Below are positions 1-11,233 of a DNA stretch of 64,000 bases, one piece after another. Below the pieces are notes generated by a model. That model was not told the origin of the DNA and searched no databases. It was given only the letters and a program-made list of their open reading frames with translations. Made by a program: the position numbers and the translations under genes. This DNA comes from Candidatus Thorarchaeota archaeon (GTDB taxonomy: Archaea; Asgardarchaeota; Thorarchaeia; Thorarchaeales; Thorarchaeaceae), in the NCBI GenBank assembly GCA_021498125.1, contig JAIZWL010000002.1:1-64000 (forward strand), given 5' to 3'. How positions within the stretch are numbered: position 1 is the stretch's first letter; the number at the start of each line of letters is the position of its first letter.

Positions 1-2968
<2,968 letters not shown>

Positions 2969-3339
2969 GTCTACTCATGTGACCGGCACAGTATCACCTG
3001 TTGTGTGGCACGAGGCCACGTAACAGAGAAATTGACTGTTACCAAGGACTCTGAACGATCGAACACGCGAACGATCATCTCCCGATTGAGGGAGGCGACA
3101 GTTGCTGCTGCCCAACCGGTCAGGTTGTTTGTTTGTTTGTTTGTTGTATCGGTAAAATCGGTTGTAGGTAAGTGAATACATACGATCAATCATAGGATTG
3201 ATCGACAGTATGAATGTTCACAGTGTATGTGCAATTCTGCATTGTACTGCTGATGTGTACGCAAATGAACTCCGACCGGACCCAGAGAGGATCACGGAGG
3301 GATGTACGTACACACACTAGATTACATGTATAATATTTT
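2969..3339 (-). promoter_or_regulatory. 23S rRNA leader: hairpins, palindrome and TTTG repeat
   Basis: No gene is seen here. The stretch immediately upstream of the 23S is rich in short inverted repeats: GTGGC/GCCAC at 3005-3019, GTAACAG/CTGTTAC at 3020-3042, and the perfect GATCAATC/GATTGATC palindrome with a 4-nt loop at 3184-3203. A TTTG microsatellite of five units lies at 3125-3145. These fit a structured pre-23S leader with processing signals, but the matching 3' flank is outside the window, so a processing stem cannot be shown. An AT-rich minus-strand TATA candidate (AATATTATACATG, near 3325-3340) could drive the transcript. This is inferred from position only. Confidence 0.4.
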
Positions 3340-3735
3340 GTTTATACACGGTCCAGTCTTCATCCTCTGCAGTCCCGGTACACAACTCTTGGTGCACAGC
3401 ACCGCATCGAGCCGTCTCCGAAAGACCTGTCCCTCATCGAGAATGACTCCATCTGCCGAGCGATCGATCCGTGCAGGTGCCCAACTCCTGCCAGCGACGC
3501 TCTGTCTGGTCCCGATGAGTCTCCACGGGGGCAAGATTGTGGAGAGCCTCCAATGAAAGGAGGGCTTGTGGACTGTGCGCAGCCCAAATGAGAGGGGTGC
3601 GCGCTCGGCTGCCAACTTGGCTTCCGTTTTAAACGTTGCTATGCGTCGAGGTTTGCCAGGACGGTTCCACAGCGACCTTCTGAAGCCGCCGAATAATTCC
3701 GCCTCTACTCGACGAATGCAAGGTATCTGCACGGC
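3340..3735. other. GC-rich, hairpin-dense stretch; possible structured RNA
   Basis: This segment is clearly more GC-rich than the AT-rich sequence that follows and contains several self-complementary pairs: GGTGC/GCACC near 3392, GCAGG/CCTGC near 3473-3491, CTCCAC/GTGGAG near 3520-3543, and the long-range CGTCGAG/CTCGACG pair (3646 with 3709). Reading frames exist on both strands but show no recognisable domain or Shine-Dalgarno sequence. I compared it mentally with archaeal RNase P RNA (GGAAAGUCC and GGCUUA elements) and SRP RNA (helix 8 GGAAG/AGCAG). Neither could be matched. It may be a non-coding RNA, most likely on the minus strand with a TATA-like TTTATC near 3750, or a decayed gene. 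Confidence 0.25.
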
Positions 3736-4237
3736 ATTACAAGATAAAGCTTACGCAATGCACACTCGTGCACATCTATCACTGAGACCGAGAGATGATC
3801 AATGAGCGCCAATCTCAGAAGTGATGAGGGGGAATATAATATGTCATGTAACCTCAGAGGCCCCTATAGGCCATTCGGCCATTTTTCAGGTGCGGAGAAA
3901 CAAAGTAAGCCAGTCAGACTGGCAGACGATGAAGAGTAAGACTTCCACGCTCCAGATCTCTATGGGCATGCCATCATACGATGTGTGCTTTTTGCCAAAG
4001 ATGAGAGACCAATTGATAGGCAAATTCCTTAAGATCATTCAGAGCGAGGTTTAGAAATTGTACGGATTTCTGAGTGTGCCTTGTAACAGTACGAATCATG
4101 GATTGTAAAAGGATCGCACTAATAAGATAACATAAGATTTGTTCTATAACTAAATTGAACAAAAAAATATAAGGGCATCTGATGAGTAGAGCACGATCGC
4201 AATAAATGCGATTAACCAAGATAGGAGAGAAAGAGTA
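3736..4237. other. AT-rich intergenic region with promoter for the caspase-like gene
   Basis: No credible gene is seen. A GGCC-ATTC-GGCC hairpin followed by a T run lies near 3871-3890 (terminator-like, orientation plus). The promoter for the gene starting at 4238 is probably the A-rich TATA element at 4161-4174 (AAAAAAATATAAGG). It would place transcription start about 25 nt downstream and give a short leader that contains the GGAGAG Shine-Dalgarno sequence at about 4223. Confidence 0.4.
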
Positions 4238-5197
4238 TTGGAACAATATGGGGAAAGAGAATATATTGTTACACTCTATGTTGTATTACCGTTGGTATTA
4301 CTTTCATTTTCTATGGGTGCACTGACCCTGTTTGCCAATGATGGCCAGTTAACTCCAACAGTGGCATTAACAGATAAACAGAAACAAGCCATAGCCACAG
4401 CATTTGCAACTCTAAGTTCAGGACCGGGGCGCATACCTGTAGGAATTATGACAAAATATACGACGGAAGCGATATACTACCAAGCAAATACAGTTGCCAA
4501 AGTATTTTCGGATTACAATATTGCTCATCCAGGTAGTTATGTCACGTATAAAGCAATAGGAGACCAGGCAACCACCAACAAGTTCAAAAATTACCTTTAT
4601 ACAACGAGCCGGTTACATGTTGCTGCACATGGATCATGGACCACCAATGAAAAATCTCAAGTTGATTTGTACGATGACAACATTGATGCAACACTACTTG
4701 ACCAGTGGACAAAAATCTATGGCTCATGTAGACTGGTATTCTTAAGCAGCTGCAATAGCTTGGGACACAATGGACTATTAGATACCACCTTAGCGGACAA
4801 AATACAGGACATCTCTTATGTACAAGCCGTCATTGGATACAAAGATGTAGCCAACTTAGTTACGGCCTCAATGCTTGCAGAAGCATTCTGGACGTACCAT
4901 GCCAACGGATTGGCAAGCCAAGATGCGTTTATCACAGCAAGAGATCAAACTAATGGGCAAATAAGTCAACTTGAGAATGAAGTTGATGCAGGAGTTGCAA
5001 TCACATTAGCCATTCTTGCAGCCATTGGTATTTTCGGATGGGTTGCAGCCCTCATTCTTACTCTGATAGCGATTTACTCAATACATCCCCTTTTAGATGA
5101 AATGAGAGATACAGTGAGTAATTTTGAGATTGTTGGCACAAATGTAGATGGCCTAAATCCTCAACCGGGTGGTGGAGGTGGTGACACACCCATATAA
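4238..5197 (+). CDS. membrane-anchored caspase-like (CHAT-type) cysteine protease
   Basis: This 319-residue protein has an N-terminal hydrophobic segment (about 10-32), a globular middle, a second hydrophobic segment (about 253-283) and a Gly-rich tail. The middle carries the caspase-hemoglobinase dyad pattern of CHAT/C25-like peptidases. One element is a beta strand ending in His-Gly (LHVAAHGSW, H131). About 41 residues later comes a second strand ending in Cys (LVFLSSCNSLG, C172), close to the CHAT consensus LvvLSaCnTG. The N-terminal anchor suggests the protease domain is extracytoplasmic. The start is a TTG chosen because GGAGAG lies about 10 nt upstream. The next gene (33 nt downstream, same strand) is a secreted toroid protein, likely co-transcribed. 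The protein is distantly related to the two minus-strand proteases at 9979-13242. The family assignment rests on motifs, and the substrate is unknown. Confidence 0.65.
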   Translation: MEQYGEREYIVTLYVVLPLVLLSFSMGALTLFANDGQLTPTVALTDKQKQAIATAFATLSSGPGRIPVGIMTKYTTEAIYYQANTVAKVFSDYNIAHPGSYVTYKAIGDQATTNKFKNYLYTTSRLHVAAHGSWTTNEKSQVDLYDDNIDATLLDQWTKIYGSCRLVFLSSCNSLGHNGLLDTTLADKIQDISYVQAVIGYKDVANLVTASMLAEAFWTYHANGLASQDAFITARDQTNGQISQLENEVDAGVAITLAILAAIGIFGWVAALILTLIAIYSIHPLLDEMRDTVSNFEIVGTNVDGLNPQPGGGGGDTPI

Positions 5198-5230
5198 AAA
5201 CCATGTAAATGACGGATAGATTGGCATTAG

Positions 5231-6643
5231 ATGGGAGCGTGTTCAGCGATTAATCATCATAGGAGATTCCAACCACTAATTAGTATAGCCATAATCATGA
5301 GTATAATGATATCAATTACTACGACTGCGAGCATGCTTCCACAATACAACTGCATTCATAAAAAAAATATACCTGGATATCTCATCAATCACACTGATAC
5401 ATTATCATCAGATGCACCATATACAATAACTCGCCGCCAAGCGGTCATCGATTATCTCATAGCACTCTATTCTGAAAATGATGGTGCATTTCATGCGTAT
5501 CTAACTGACCCTCCGACGTTCCCCAAAGAAGGAAGGGTGCCAGCTATTTCAGATGTACTTCGCCCATTTCGGGTATTTGAACGTTTGAAAGCGACAAGTA
5601 TCTTAAATTGGAGCGCCTGCAGGAAATTTCTTAAACAACTGGTCAATATTGATCCTAAAACTGCATGGAATTATGGGTTAGTCAATTACTCAACCCAAAT
5701 GGGTACCGGAGTCATCCCTTGTGAGAATGCAGTTGAGTTATTTCCGAAACTTGAACTTTCTGATTGGCTGTACAAGGAGCAGATTGCAGAATTTATTATG
5801 TCCGCTCAAAATCCGGATGGCGGATTTACTGAATATCCACCATCTAACAATCCTTCAGAGAAACGATCAAATCTAATAGTGACATGGACAGCACTTAGTG
5901 CTCTTAAAATGTTGCATCGTCTCTATCTTGTTGATACGAGAGCAGCACTCGACTATGTCCTATCCTGTTATCATGAGGATGGCGGATTCTCAAATGTACC
6001 TACTGCTGATTCTGACTTTAGTTATGTGCCGTTAGGTCTCATATCTTTAAACATCCTAGGAAAATTCAATCTGGTTGATGTGTCCAAGACCACAGAGTAT
6101 ATCCTCCAGTTTTGGGATAGTTATAAGAGCTGGGGAAAAGGACCAGCCTATGGGATTGTTGCTGTTGAAAGAATTATCTGGTCACTATCTATGATGGGAA
6201 CACTTGACAATATTGATGTGAATAAGACGGTCAGCAATGTTCTAAAATGTCAGACTTACTACAATGGTGCATTTCTTGGAGACCTTATTGGATCTCCCGA
6301 AGAGGAACGATTGATATGGAGTGAGGCTGCCACTCATACCATTGAGATTTTGGGCCGATTGGACGCATTAGATGAAAATATCACTATTCTACATCATCCA
6401 AAATATACAATTCCTCAATGGTGGATAGATCATATCAATAAAGAATATGGAAATAATACAACAACGAACATCCCACATTTCTATATTGGAACCGTTGATG
6501 TGCTTGCCATTCTCTCAGATTGGTCGACTCCTCTCACATTTTCGGTTCTTGCAGCAATTCCAATATTATATATTCATTACCAGAATAGTCAACAACGCAA
6601 GGCACGTCGTGAACGTCTTAAGCGGCGAAAAAGAAAGAGATAG
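5231..6643 (+). CDS. secreted/anchored alpha-alpha toroid protein (prenyltransferase/squalene-oxidase repeat-like)
   Basis: This 470-residue protein has an N-terminal signal or anchor segment (about 15-36), a large helical ectodomain and a C-terminal membrane helix (about 433-450) followed by a very basic tail (RRERLKRRKRKR), which fits an inside-positive stop-transfer. Repeats of the type (S)xNxDGGF recur: SENDGAFHAY (81-90), QNPDGGFTEYP (193-203) and YHEDGGFSNVP (247-257). Each is preceded by a helix pair, as in alpha/alpha-barrel prenyltransferase and terpene-cyclase repeats. No catalytic DxDD is visible, so it is probably a binding or scaffold protein and not a cyclase. It follows the caspase-like gene by 33 nt and probably shares its transcript. 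The 3' end abuts a truncated copy of the minus-strand protease promoter, which marks a rearrangement junction. Confidence 0.6.
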   Translation: MGACSAINHHRRFQPLISIAIIMSIMISITTTASMLPQYNCIHKKNIPGYLINHTDTLSSDAPYTITRRQAVIDYLIALYSENDGAFHAYLTDPPTFPKEGRVPAISDVLRPFRVFERLKATSILNWSACRKFLKQLVNIDPKTAWNYGLVNYSTQMGTGVIPCENAVELFPKLELSDWLYKEQIAEFIMSAQNPDGGFTEYPPSNNPSEKRSNLIVTWTALSALKMLHRLYLVDTRAALDYVLSCYHEDGGFSNVPTADSDFSYVPLGLISLNILGKFNLVDVSKTTEYILQFWDSYKSWGKGPAYGIVAVERIIWSLSMMGTLDNIDVNKTVSNVLKCQTYYNGAFLGDLIGSPEEERLIWSEAATHTIEILGRLDALDENITILHHPKYTIPQWWIDHINKEYGNNTTTNIPHFYIGTVDVLAILSDWSTPLTFSVLAAIPILYIHYQNSQQRKARRERLKRRKRKR

Positions 6644-6658
6644 CATCCGTTACAGGAT

Positions 6659-6805
6659 CACAATGGTGATAACACAGCGATCACAGGCAGTGCAGTCCTT
6701 AATTTCAAAAGAGCACGTCTATGGCGACCGACCGGCCTAGCCCCACTCGTGCACCAAGTACACGACCTACTATCCCCAGTTCACTCATGAGAATTCCTTC
6801 CTCAC
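6659..6805 (-). pseudogene. decapitated 5' end of a caspase-like gene (third copy of leader and signal peptide)
   Basis: On the minus strand this segment repeats the leader and first about 20 codons of the proteases at 11187/13242. It has GGAAGGAATTCTC before an ATG, then GGTGCACGAGTGGGG, a short CGAC repeat (two units, 6724-6731), and codons for HRRALLKLRTAL-VIAVLSPL. Homology stops abruptly at about 6659, in the middle of the signal-anchor coding region, only 15 nt from the stop codon of the plus-strand toroid gene. The usual TATA region is also replaced beyond 6805. No protease domain follows. This is a remnant left by recombination between cassette copies. Confidence 0.65.
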
Positions 6806-6930
6806 CTGTCAAACTCATCAAATGGATATAAACGTTATAAATTACCCCGACAGTCTTGAGTGGTATTATAACTACAACAGCCACATCCGATACTACGAAG
6901 TTCCAAAGATGTGAACTCTACTCAACAATC

Positions 6931-7702
6931 TCAATTATATTCATCTACTGTCTGAAACAGCAGGCTGGGGGGTGCGAAGGCAAGCACAGGACGCATGTCA
7001 ATGGGCGAGCTCTTGACCTTCAATGGTCGAGTCGCGGCCAGTCCAAAGACTGTCACTACTGCAAGCTCGCCGAGAAGCCACCCCACAACGACACCAATGA
7101 CCCCAAATCCCAGGACTCCAATCGCAATGCCTACAATTGAACTGACACCAATCTTGTCGAGAGCCAAGTCCGCAGTCATGGTCAACGATCCAAGTTTGAG
7201 AGCAAGCTTACGTGACAATGGCCCACTGATATAAGTACTTGCCATTGGAATCAAAATACCGTTGATTTGTGACATGATATTTCCTACGCCAAGTACCGCA
7301 GTGATGTAAGGCATCAGCAGCGATATTGCATAAGTGATAATCGCCCCAAGGAAAGTCAATACAAACATGCTCATACGAGAAATAGCAGCTGTTATCAAAC
7401 TCCCAATGAGAGGCGCCGTGAGTCCTCCGAGTATGCCTGTACAGAATACCTGCAAAGCTGGTTTGACAAGGACGGGCCAGATCCAATCTAGTAGTAATGG
7501 GTTGCGGGCAGCTACACCAAACTTGGACATATTTGGACATTGTTTGTAGGAGTTTAAATACTCCCGGCCACAAGTCACGTATGACCTTCACTCTGATGGT
7601 GAGGTTGTTATTGCCCACTGCCGTTGGTGGGCGGACTATGGACCCACTGTCCAAGAAAGTCCAACTTACAATCAACGGTCCCCCAAACTGATACTCAAAC
7701 AA
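6931..7702 (-). pseudogene. orphan, frameshifted C-terminal membrane module (type B)
   Basis: An open frame at 6931-7578 (215 codons) encodes a multi-helix membrane segment. It aligns with the C-terminal third of the protease at 9979-11211: LLLDWIWPVLVKPALQVF here against VVLDWLWPVLIKPFLQVL there, followed by matching hydrophobic stretches and the SGPLSRKLALKLG / TGPFARQIAVRFG block. Upstream, a different frame (about 7702-7545; LIVSWTFLDSGSI, DLWPGVFKLLQTMSK) resembles the preceding part of the same protein (VSIGWTLHGSLSI, FWDLVGVMLDCFE). The two halves are therefore separated by a frameshift near 7540. No caspase-like N-terminus or promoter copy precedes it. It may be a decayed gene or a silent donor module; if translated from the ATG at 7578 it would yield only membrane helices. 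Confidence 0.6.
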
Positions 7703-7751
7703 TCTAAGAGAGTACTATAACGAAATCTTAACTCCAAGACTCGAGAACGTA

Positions 7752-8396
7752 TTAAGAAATATCGATTGACTGGCTGGGAGACAGTGGATCGCCGTTATCA
7801 TGGAGAGGAACTAATTCAAGCCTAAGTGAATCAAGTTTGCGTCTAATATCGGTAAATTGTAGACGAAGACCCTGTAATGATGCTTGGTGTTGGGCCCTAT
7901 AGTATTCAATAAGATTAAGAAGGGATGCAACTATAAGAAAAGAAAACACTGGGAGATCGAAGAACATGGTCAACAAATTACCATCATTTGGAAGCGGACA
8001 CATATAGCCCCATATCCTGTGGATTACTATCGAATAGCATATTCCTATGAACGGAAATAATACTAGAAGCAAAAACTGAATTCGCCCGATGTGAACAACG
8101 TGATCACGGAGTGCAGTCGCATATAATCTGTGGAGGGGATGATACACAATTAGACCGACTAGACCCCCGATAATGATACAGAGGTACAAGACAGGTTTGA
8201 CGTATGCCTTACCTAAAAATGCAACTAGAGCATCATCGACCGGATTGTGGGTAATATAAACATAGGGGGAGAGAAAATACGGTAAGGATATAACGAATAC
8301 GAGAACGTAGAGCGTTAAAAAGAACCAATTGCCATACACTATCACCGATGTATCCTGAACCATGCGTGCATCTGGACGATCATTATCACGAACCAT
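7752..8396 (-). CDS. four-helix membrane protein, cassette partner (copy 2)
   Basis: This 214-residue protein has about four membrane helices (near 24-46, 66-86, 103-123 and 146-168) and a cytoplasmic-looking C-terminal tail. It is a clear paralogue of the protein at 11394-12065. The block SPYVYITHNPVDDALVAFLG is shared word for word and the tail ends alike (RLELVPLHDNGDPL / QLELVPLHDASPLP). It starts 13 nt after the orphan type A module (8410-9087), just as its paralogue follows the full-length type A protease, so module and partner travel together. I recognise no named family. Pairing with a variable C-terminal module suggests a cognate partner (immunity, anchor or channel subunit), but that is inference. 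Confidence 0.6.
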   Translation of the reverse strand: MVRDNDRPDARMVQDTSVIVYGNWFFLTLYVLVFVISLPYFLSPYVYITHNPVDDALVAFLGKAYVKPVLYLCIIIGGLVGLIVYHPLHRLYATALRDHVVHIGRIQFLLLVLFPFIGICYSIVIHRIWGYMCPLPNDGNLLTMFFDLPVFSFLIVASLLNLIEYYRAQHQASLQGLRLQFTDIRRKLDSLRLELVPLHDNGDPLSPSQSIDIS

Positions 8397-8409
8397 CTCT
8401 CTCGCCCTA

Positions 8410-9087
8410 TCATATTAATCTATGTTCGGATATAGTGGCCATCACAGGGCTCGGCCATGCAAGAAGAGGAATAGGTTCAGGAGGTGTGATTATGGGGAGG
8501 CCTATGTCTAGTGGAGTTCCTAATGGAGTTGTTTGAGGGGGGGATACAATATCTGTGTTTATCATATGAATCCACCAGCTACGTCCTATTTTTATGCGCA
8601 TCTCGCCACGCCTCAGAAATTTGTAGAATATCCAACCGGATCCTGTTTCATCTTTTAGGTAACTTTCAACAAAATATCCATTTATCAATCCAATAATAGC
8701 TAATGCAGCTCCAATAAGTATTGCGGCAGTAGTAGAGGCACCAGTAGAAACTATCCCAAGTGCAACACCGACTCCAAGTATAATCTGTACGTAAGGAGCA
8801 GGACCTCCAAGTTTCCAGAAATTCACCACATCTCTAGAAACATGATTCACCAGCATGCCACCAGTAGCATGACCATAATAGTCTTTGGTGGTACGATCAA
8901 TAGTAAAGTCAACCGATGGACCCACGCCCATCTTACCGTAGTAGTACGTGTAGTCTGGATGATCATAGAACACCTCATTATTAGGGTCGATATTGCACGC
9001 GTCCCAGTTTATCCCCTTGTAATAGATATCATCGGGAATGGATGAAGTAGACGGTGAAGGATAAGAACCACATAATAGTGGTCGCCC
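8410..9087 (-). pseudogene. orphan C-terminal module (type A), lacks protease half
   Basis: The frame is homologous to residues about 205-385 of the protease at 12049-13242: IDPNNEVFYDHPDYTYYY here against IDPDNEVFYDHPDYTYYY there, then MGVGPSVDFTIDRT, a long hydrophobic pair of helices, and GSGWIFYKFLRRGEMRIKIG / GAGWVFYELLGINEMRMKIG. Homology begins in the Pro/Ser-rich linker (PSPSTSS). Upstream of about 9087 the frame meets a stop codon, with no ATG and no caspase-like domain. The first usable start is a GTG inside the conserved block at 8973. It is followed by its partner gene at 7752-8396. Either a remnant of a full gene or a silent, promoterless module. Confidence 0.6.
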
Positions 9088-9181
9088 TTAGTAGTAATAA
9101 TTCCACACATTCATTGCGATGTTCCATACTGATTCTTCGTCGTATCCGTACGTGATTTAAGAGAAGAGCCCACTAAATCAA
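9088..9181 (-). other. short gap between LURP-like gene and orphan module
   Basis: This 94-nt AT-rich spacer has no gene. In the frame of the type A orphan module there is a TAA at its border, which confirms that the protease half is missing and not merely shifted. Confidence 0.4.
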
Positions 9182-9952
9182 CTAGCTATTGCTATGTGCC
9201 GCAAGGAACAATGCCACCTCGTGAGGAATACACTCATCTACATACTTCAACGTCAAACGGACTTTCGGACCATGAACGACTGTCGGACTTCCCTTTCTCC
9301 ATAAGCGCCGCCACCAACTAACATCACCTACACTCATCACCATACGTCCCGTACGATCTACCAGATGAAGCCTATAGAAAAATAGCTCTCTGGAATACCA
9401 TAGCTCCTCTGTATTATCCCTTACGACCCAGCCACCATACCCGTCGCGAACATCAGGCACGAGGGAAGTTTCTACAGTTCTACGAGAACTCCAAGGAAAA
9501 TGAAATTTTCTGAACGTGTGGTCACTGTGATACCTATCGAGATAGTATGTGCCTCTGGTAGTCTCAAATCGAACAGCATTCTTGCCACGACAACCTACGA
9601 AACTCTCATGCCCCACACTTGTGCGAAAGGTCACTCCACTTGCATCAATGATTGCAAACTCTTGGTGTTTCATACCAAGATCGTAGAGTGTAGTCGCATC
9701 CCAGATAGTCGAAGTCTGGAGCAAAAGAAGGTACACCTCATTCCTGTGACCAGCCCGCTCCAGTGTCCATGCGTACGAAAAACCATATGGTATCGGACAT
9801 TCCATCCTTTGAAGAGTGATCACCATACCAGTGAGATCCAAGGATTCAGCGAGTGTACCAGATGGAGGATATCTGGTGAGTACCTTAGTCCTCCAGCGCT
9901 CGATGCGTTGTTGCATCTTCAACTTAATCTGGTTAGTCACTTTCACTCTCAA
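9182..9952 (-). CDS. uncharacterised protein, possibly LURP-one/scramblase-like beta barrel
   Basis: This 256-residue soluble protein is rich in beta strands, Trp and Arg. The pattern of strands (FAIIDASG, YLDRYHSDHTFRKFHFP, WVVRDNT, YRLHLVDRTGRMVMSVGDVSWWRR, KVRLTLKYVDECIPHEVALFLAAH) resembles the LURP-one-related/tubby-like fold: a 12-strand barrel around a C-terminal hydrophobic helix, here EVALFLAAH. The assignment is pattern-based and weak. The gene starts 26 nt after the stop of the type B protease and is likely on the same transcript, in the slot occupied by the four-helix partner in the type A cassette. It could therefore be the type B partner. The GTG or ATG start region contains no strong Shine-Dalgarno sequence. 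Confidence 0.4.
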   Translation of the reverse strand: MRVKVTNQIKLKMQQRIERWRTKVLTRYPPSGTLAESLDLTGMVITLQRMECPIPYGFSYAWTLERAGHRNEVYLLLLQTSTIWDATTLYDLGMKHQEFAIIDASGVTFRTSVGHESFVGCRGKNAVRFETTRGTYYLDRYHSDHTFRKFHFPWSSRRTVETSLVPDVRDGYGGWVVRDNTEELWYSRELFFYRLHLVDRTGRMVMSVGDVSWWRRLWRKGSPTVVHGPKVRLTLKYVDECIPHEVALFLAAHSNS

Positions 9953-9978
9953 CTACATCAACTCGTAACCGCTCATCC

Positions 9979-11211
9979 TCAGAAGTATATCATACTATGT
10001 GTAGTGAGCTGTGGTGCATAGGTATACGATATAAAATCGAATACTGGTTCGAGAAAAGCTACTAAGATTGCTGTCAGTGTTCCGACCCCAATTTTCGCTA
10101 TTGCTTTCATTACATCTGCATTGAATATTGAGGGGCCAAACCTTACAGCAATCTGCCTTGCAAAAGGCCCTGTGAGTTTTTCCTGAACGATTCCAGTAAG
10201 CATTGAGTAGATAAGGTTTCCATCAAGCTGGAACATCTGCAGAAACGGAATAGCTATAAGTGATAGAAGGCGCAGCAAAAGAGATGAGATGAACGAGAGG
10301 AAATAGAGTTTCATCATCAGTTTTGACAGTGATGTTGCAGCACTGATAGCCACAGTTCCCAGTCCACCAAGTGCAACAGTAAGCAAGACTTGGAGAAACG
10401 GTTTAATTAGCACAGGCCAGAGCCAGTCCAAGACGACATTGCCGAAACTTATTTCGAAGCAGTCCAGCATCACGCCTACAAGGTCCCAGAAGGTGGGGAG
10501 AGAAGCGGTGGCATCTGCGACAACAGCAAGAATCGCATACAGAAGAAGGTCAAACACATTGGCAGTAATTGAAAGACTTCCATGTAGAGTCCATCCAATG
10601 GATACCACAATGTTGAATGGCGCAAGAAGAGTAGGAGTTATTATTCCGGATAGTAGAGCAGCAACTCGTGACATAATGACACCGAGAACAATGGGAGTTC
10701 GTTCCAGAAGATAGACTGCCAGAAGTCCTCCAAGAGATGCATCAACTATTCCAATGAACCCTATTGCGTCGGAAGCAGAAATATACTTGTTTACCTGTGC
10801 CGAGTTACACGCCAACACGATATCTTTGCCGGGAGTCATCTGAACTCTGCCACTAAATGCCTTCCACGAAAGCTCATGTGATTGTGCAAGAATGCCCTCT
10901 TCAGACCCATGCGACACCCATACCACTCGTCCAATTGTTCGATGGATGGTCAGTACATACTCCAGTGATCCATACTCCATCACTTGTACGTGCGGATCAT
11001 TTGCCACGATTGTTCGCACAGCAGTACGCACCGCACTGTCATGATGCATGACCACCACCACGTCCGAGACCACTGGAGCCGAGAGCGGCATGACCCACAA
11101 TGGTGATAACACAGCAATCACAAGCAGAGCAGTCTGAAGTTTCAAGAGAGCACGTCTATGACGACCGACCGACCGACCGACCGACATAGCCCACTCGTGC
11201 ACCAAGTACAC
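9979..11211 (-). CDS. membrane-anchored caspase-like protease, type B C-terminal module
   Basis: This 410-residue protein has a basic N-terminus and a signal-anchor helix (about 28-46, ALLVIAVLSPLWVMPLSAP). A compact caspase-like domain follows, with the dyad VVWVSHGS (H101) and DIVLACNS (C135). The C-terminal half (about 155-400) is dominated by hydrophobic helices. Residues 27-145 are nearly identical to the type A protease at 12049-13242, whereas the C-terminal halves are unrelated. This is a modular arrangement. The start is uncertain: GTG at 11211 (used here) or ATG at 11187, which lies just before a CGAC repeat that encodes SVGRSVGR. An additional ATG at 11236 has the best Shine-Dalgarno sequence (GGAAGG) but is out of frame. 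The promoter is the TATA at about 11273-11285. The catalytic role is inferred from motifs. Confidence 0.65.
   Translation of the reverse strand: MYLVHEWAMSVGRSVGRHRRALLKLQTALLVIAVLSPLWVMPLSAPVVSDVVVVMHHDSAVRTAVRTIVANDPHVQVMEYGSLEYVLTIHRTIGRVVWVSHGSEEGILAQSHELSWKAFSGRVQMTPGKDIVLACNSAQVNKYISASDAIGFIGIVDASLGGLLAVYLLERTPIVLGVIMSRVAALLSGIITPTLLAPFNIVVSIGWTLHGSLSITANVFDLLLYAILAVVADATASLPTFWDLVGVMLDCFEISFGNVVLDWLWPVLIKPFLQVLLTVALGGLGTVAISAATSLSKLMMKLYFLSFISSLLLRLLSLIAIPFLQMFQLDGNLIYSMLTGIVQEKLTGPFARQIAVRFGPSIFNADVMKAIAKIGVGTLTAILVAFLEPVFDFISYTYAPQLTTHSMIYF
11162..11185. repeat. CGAC tetranucleotide repeat, six units (phase-variable candidate)
   Basis: Six perfect CGAC units (GTCG on the coding strand) lie between the alternative start codons and the signal anchor of the type B protease. 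The paralogous loci carry five units with one variant (13259-13278) and about two units (6724-6731), so copy number has changed. Each unit gained or lost shifts the frame of any start located upstream of the repeat. Confidence 0.8.
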
Positions 11212-11233
11212 GACCTACTATCCCCAGTTCACT

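Noticed and set aside
3322-3732. 136-codon minus-strand frame in the GC-rich segment
   Set aside because: No domain, no ribosome-binding site, atypical composition; a structured RNA or decay is at least as likely.
3340-3735. RNase P RNA or SRP RNA
   Set aside because: The expected conserved elements (GGAAAGUCC/GGCUUA pair; GGAAG and AGCAG of helix 8) could not be found in register on either strand.
5231-6643. Active squalene/terpene cyclase or prenyltransferase
   Set aside because: Secretion signal and C-terminal anchor, and no DxDD or zinc-ligand motif; only the repeat fold is supported.
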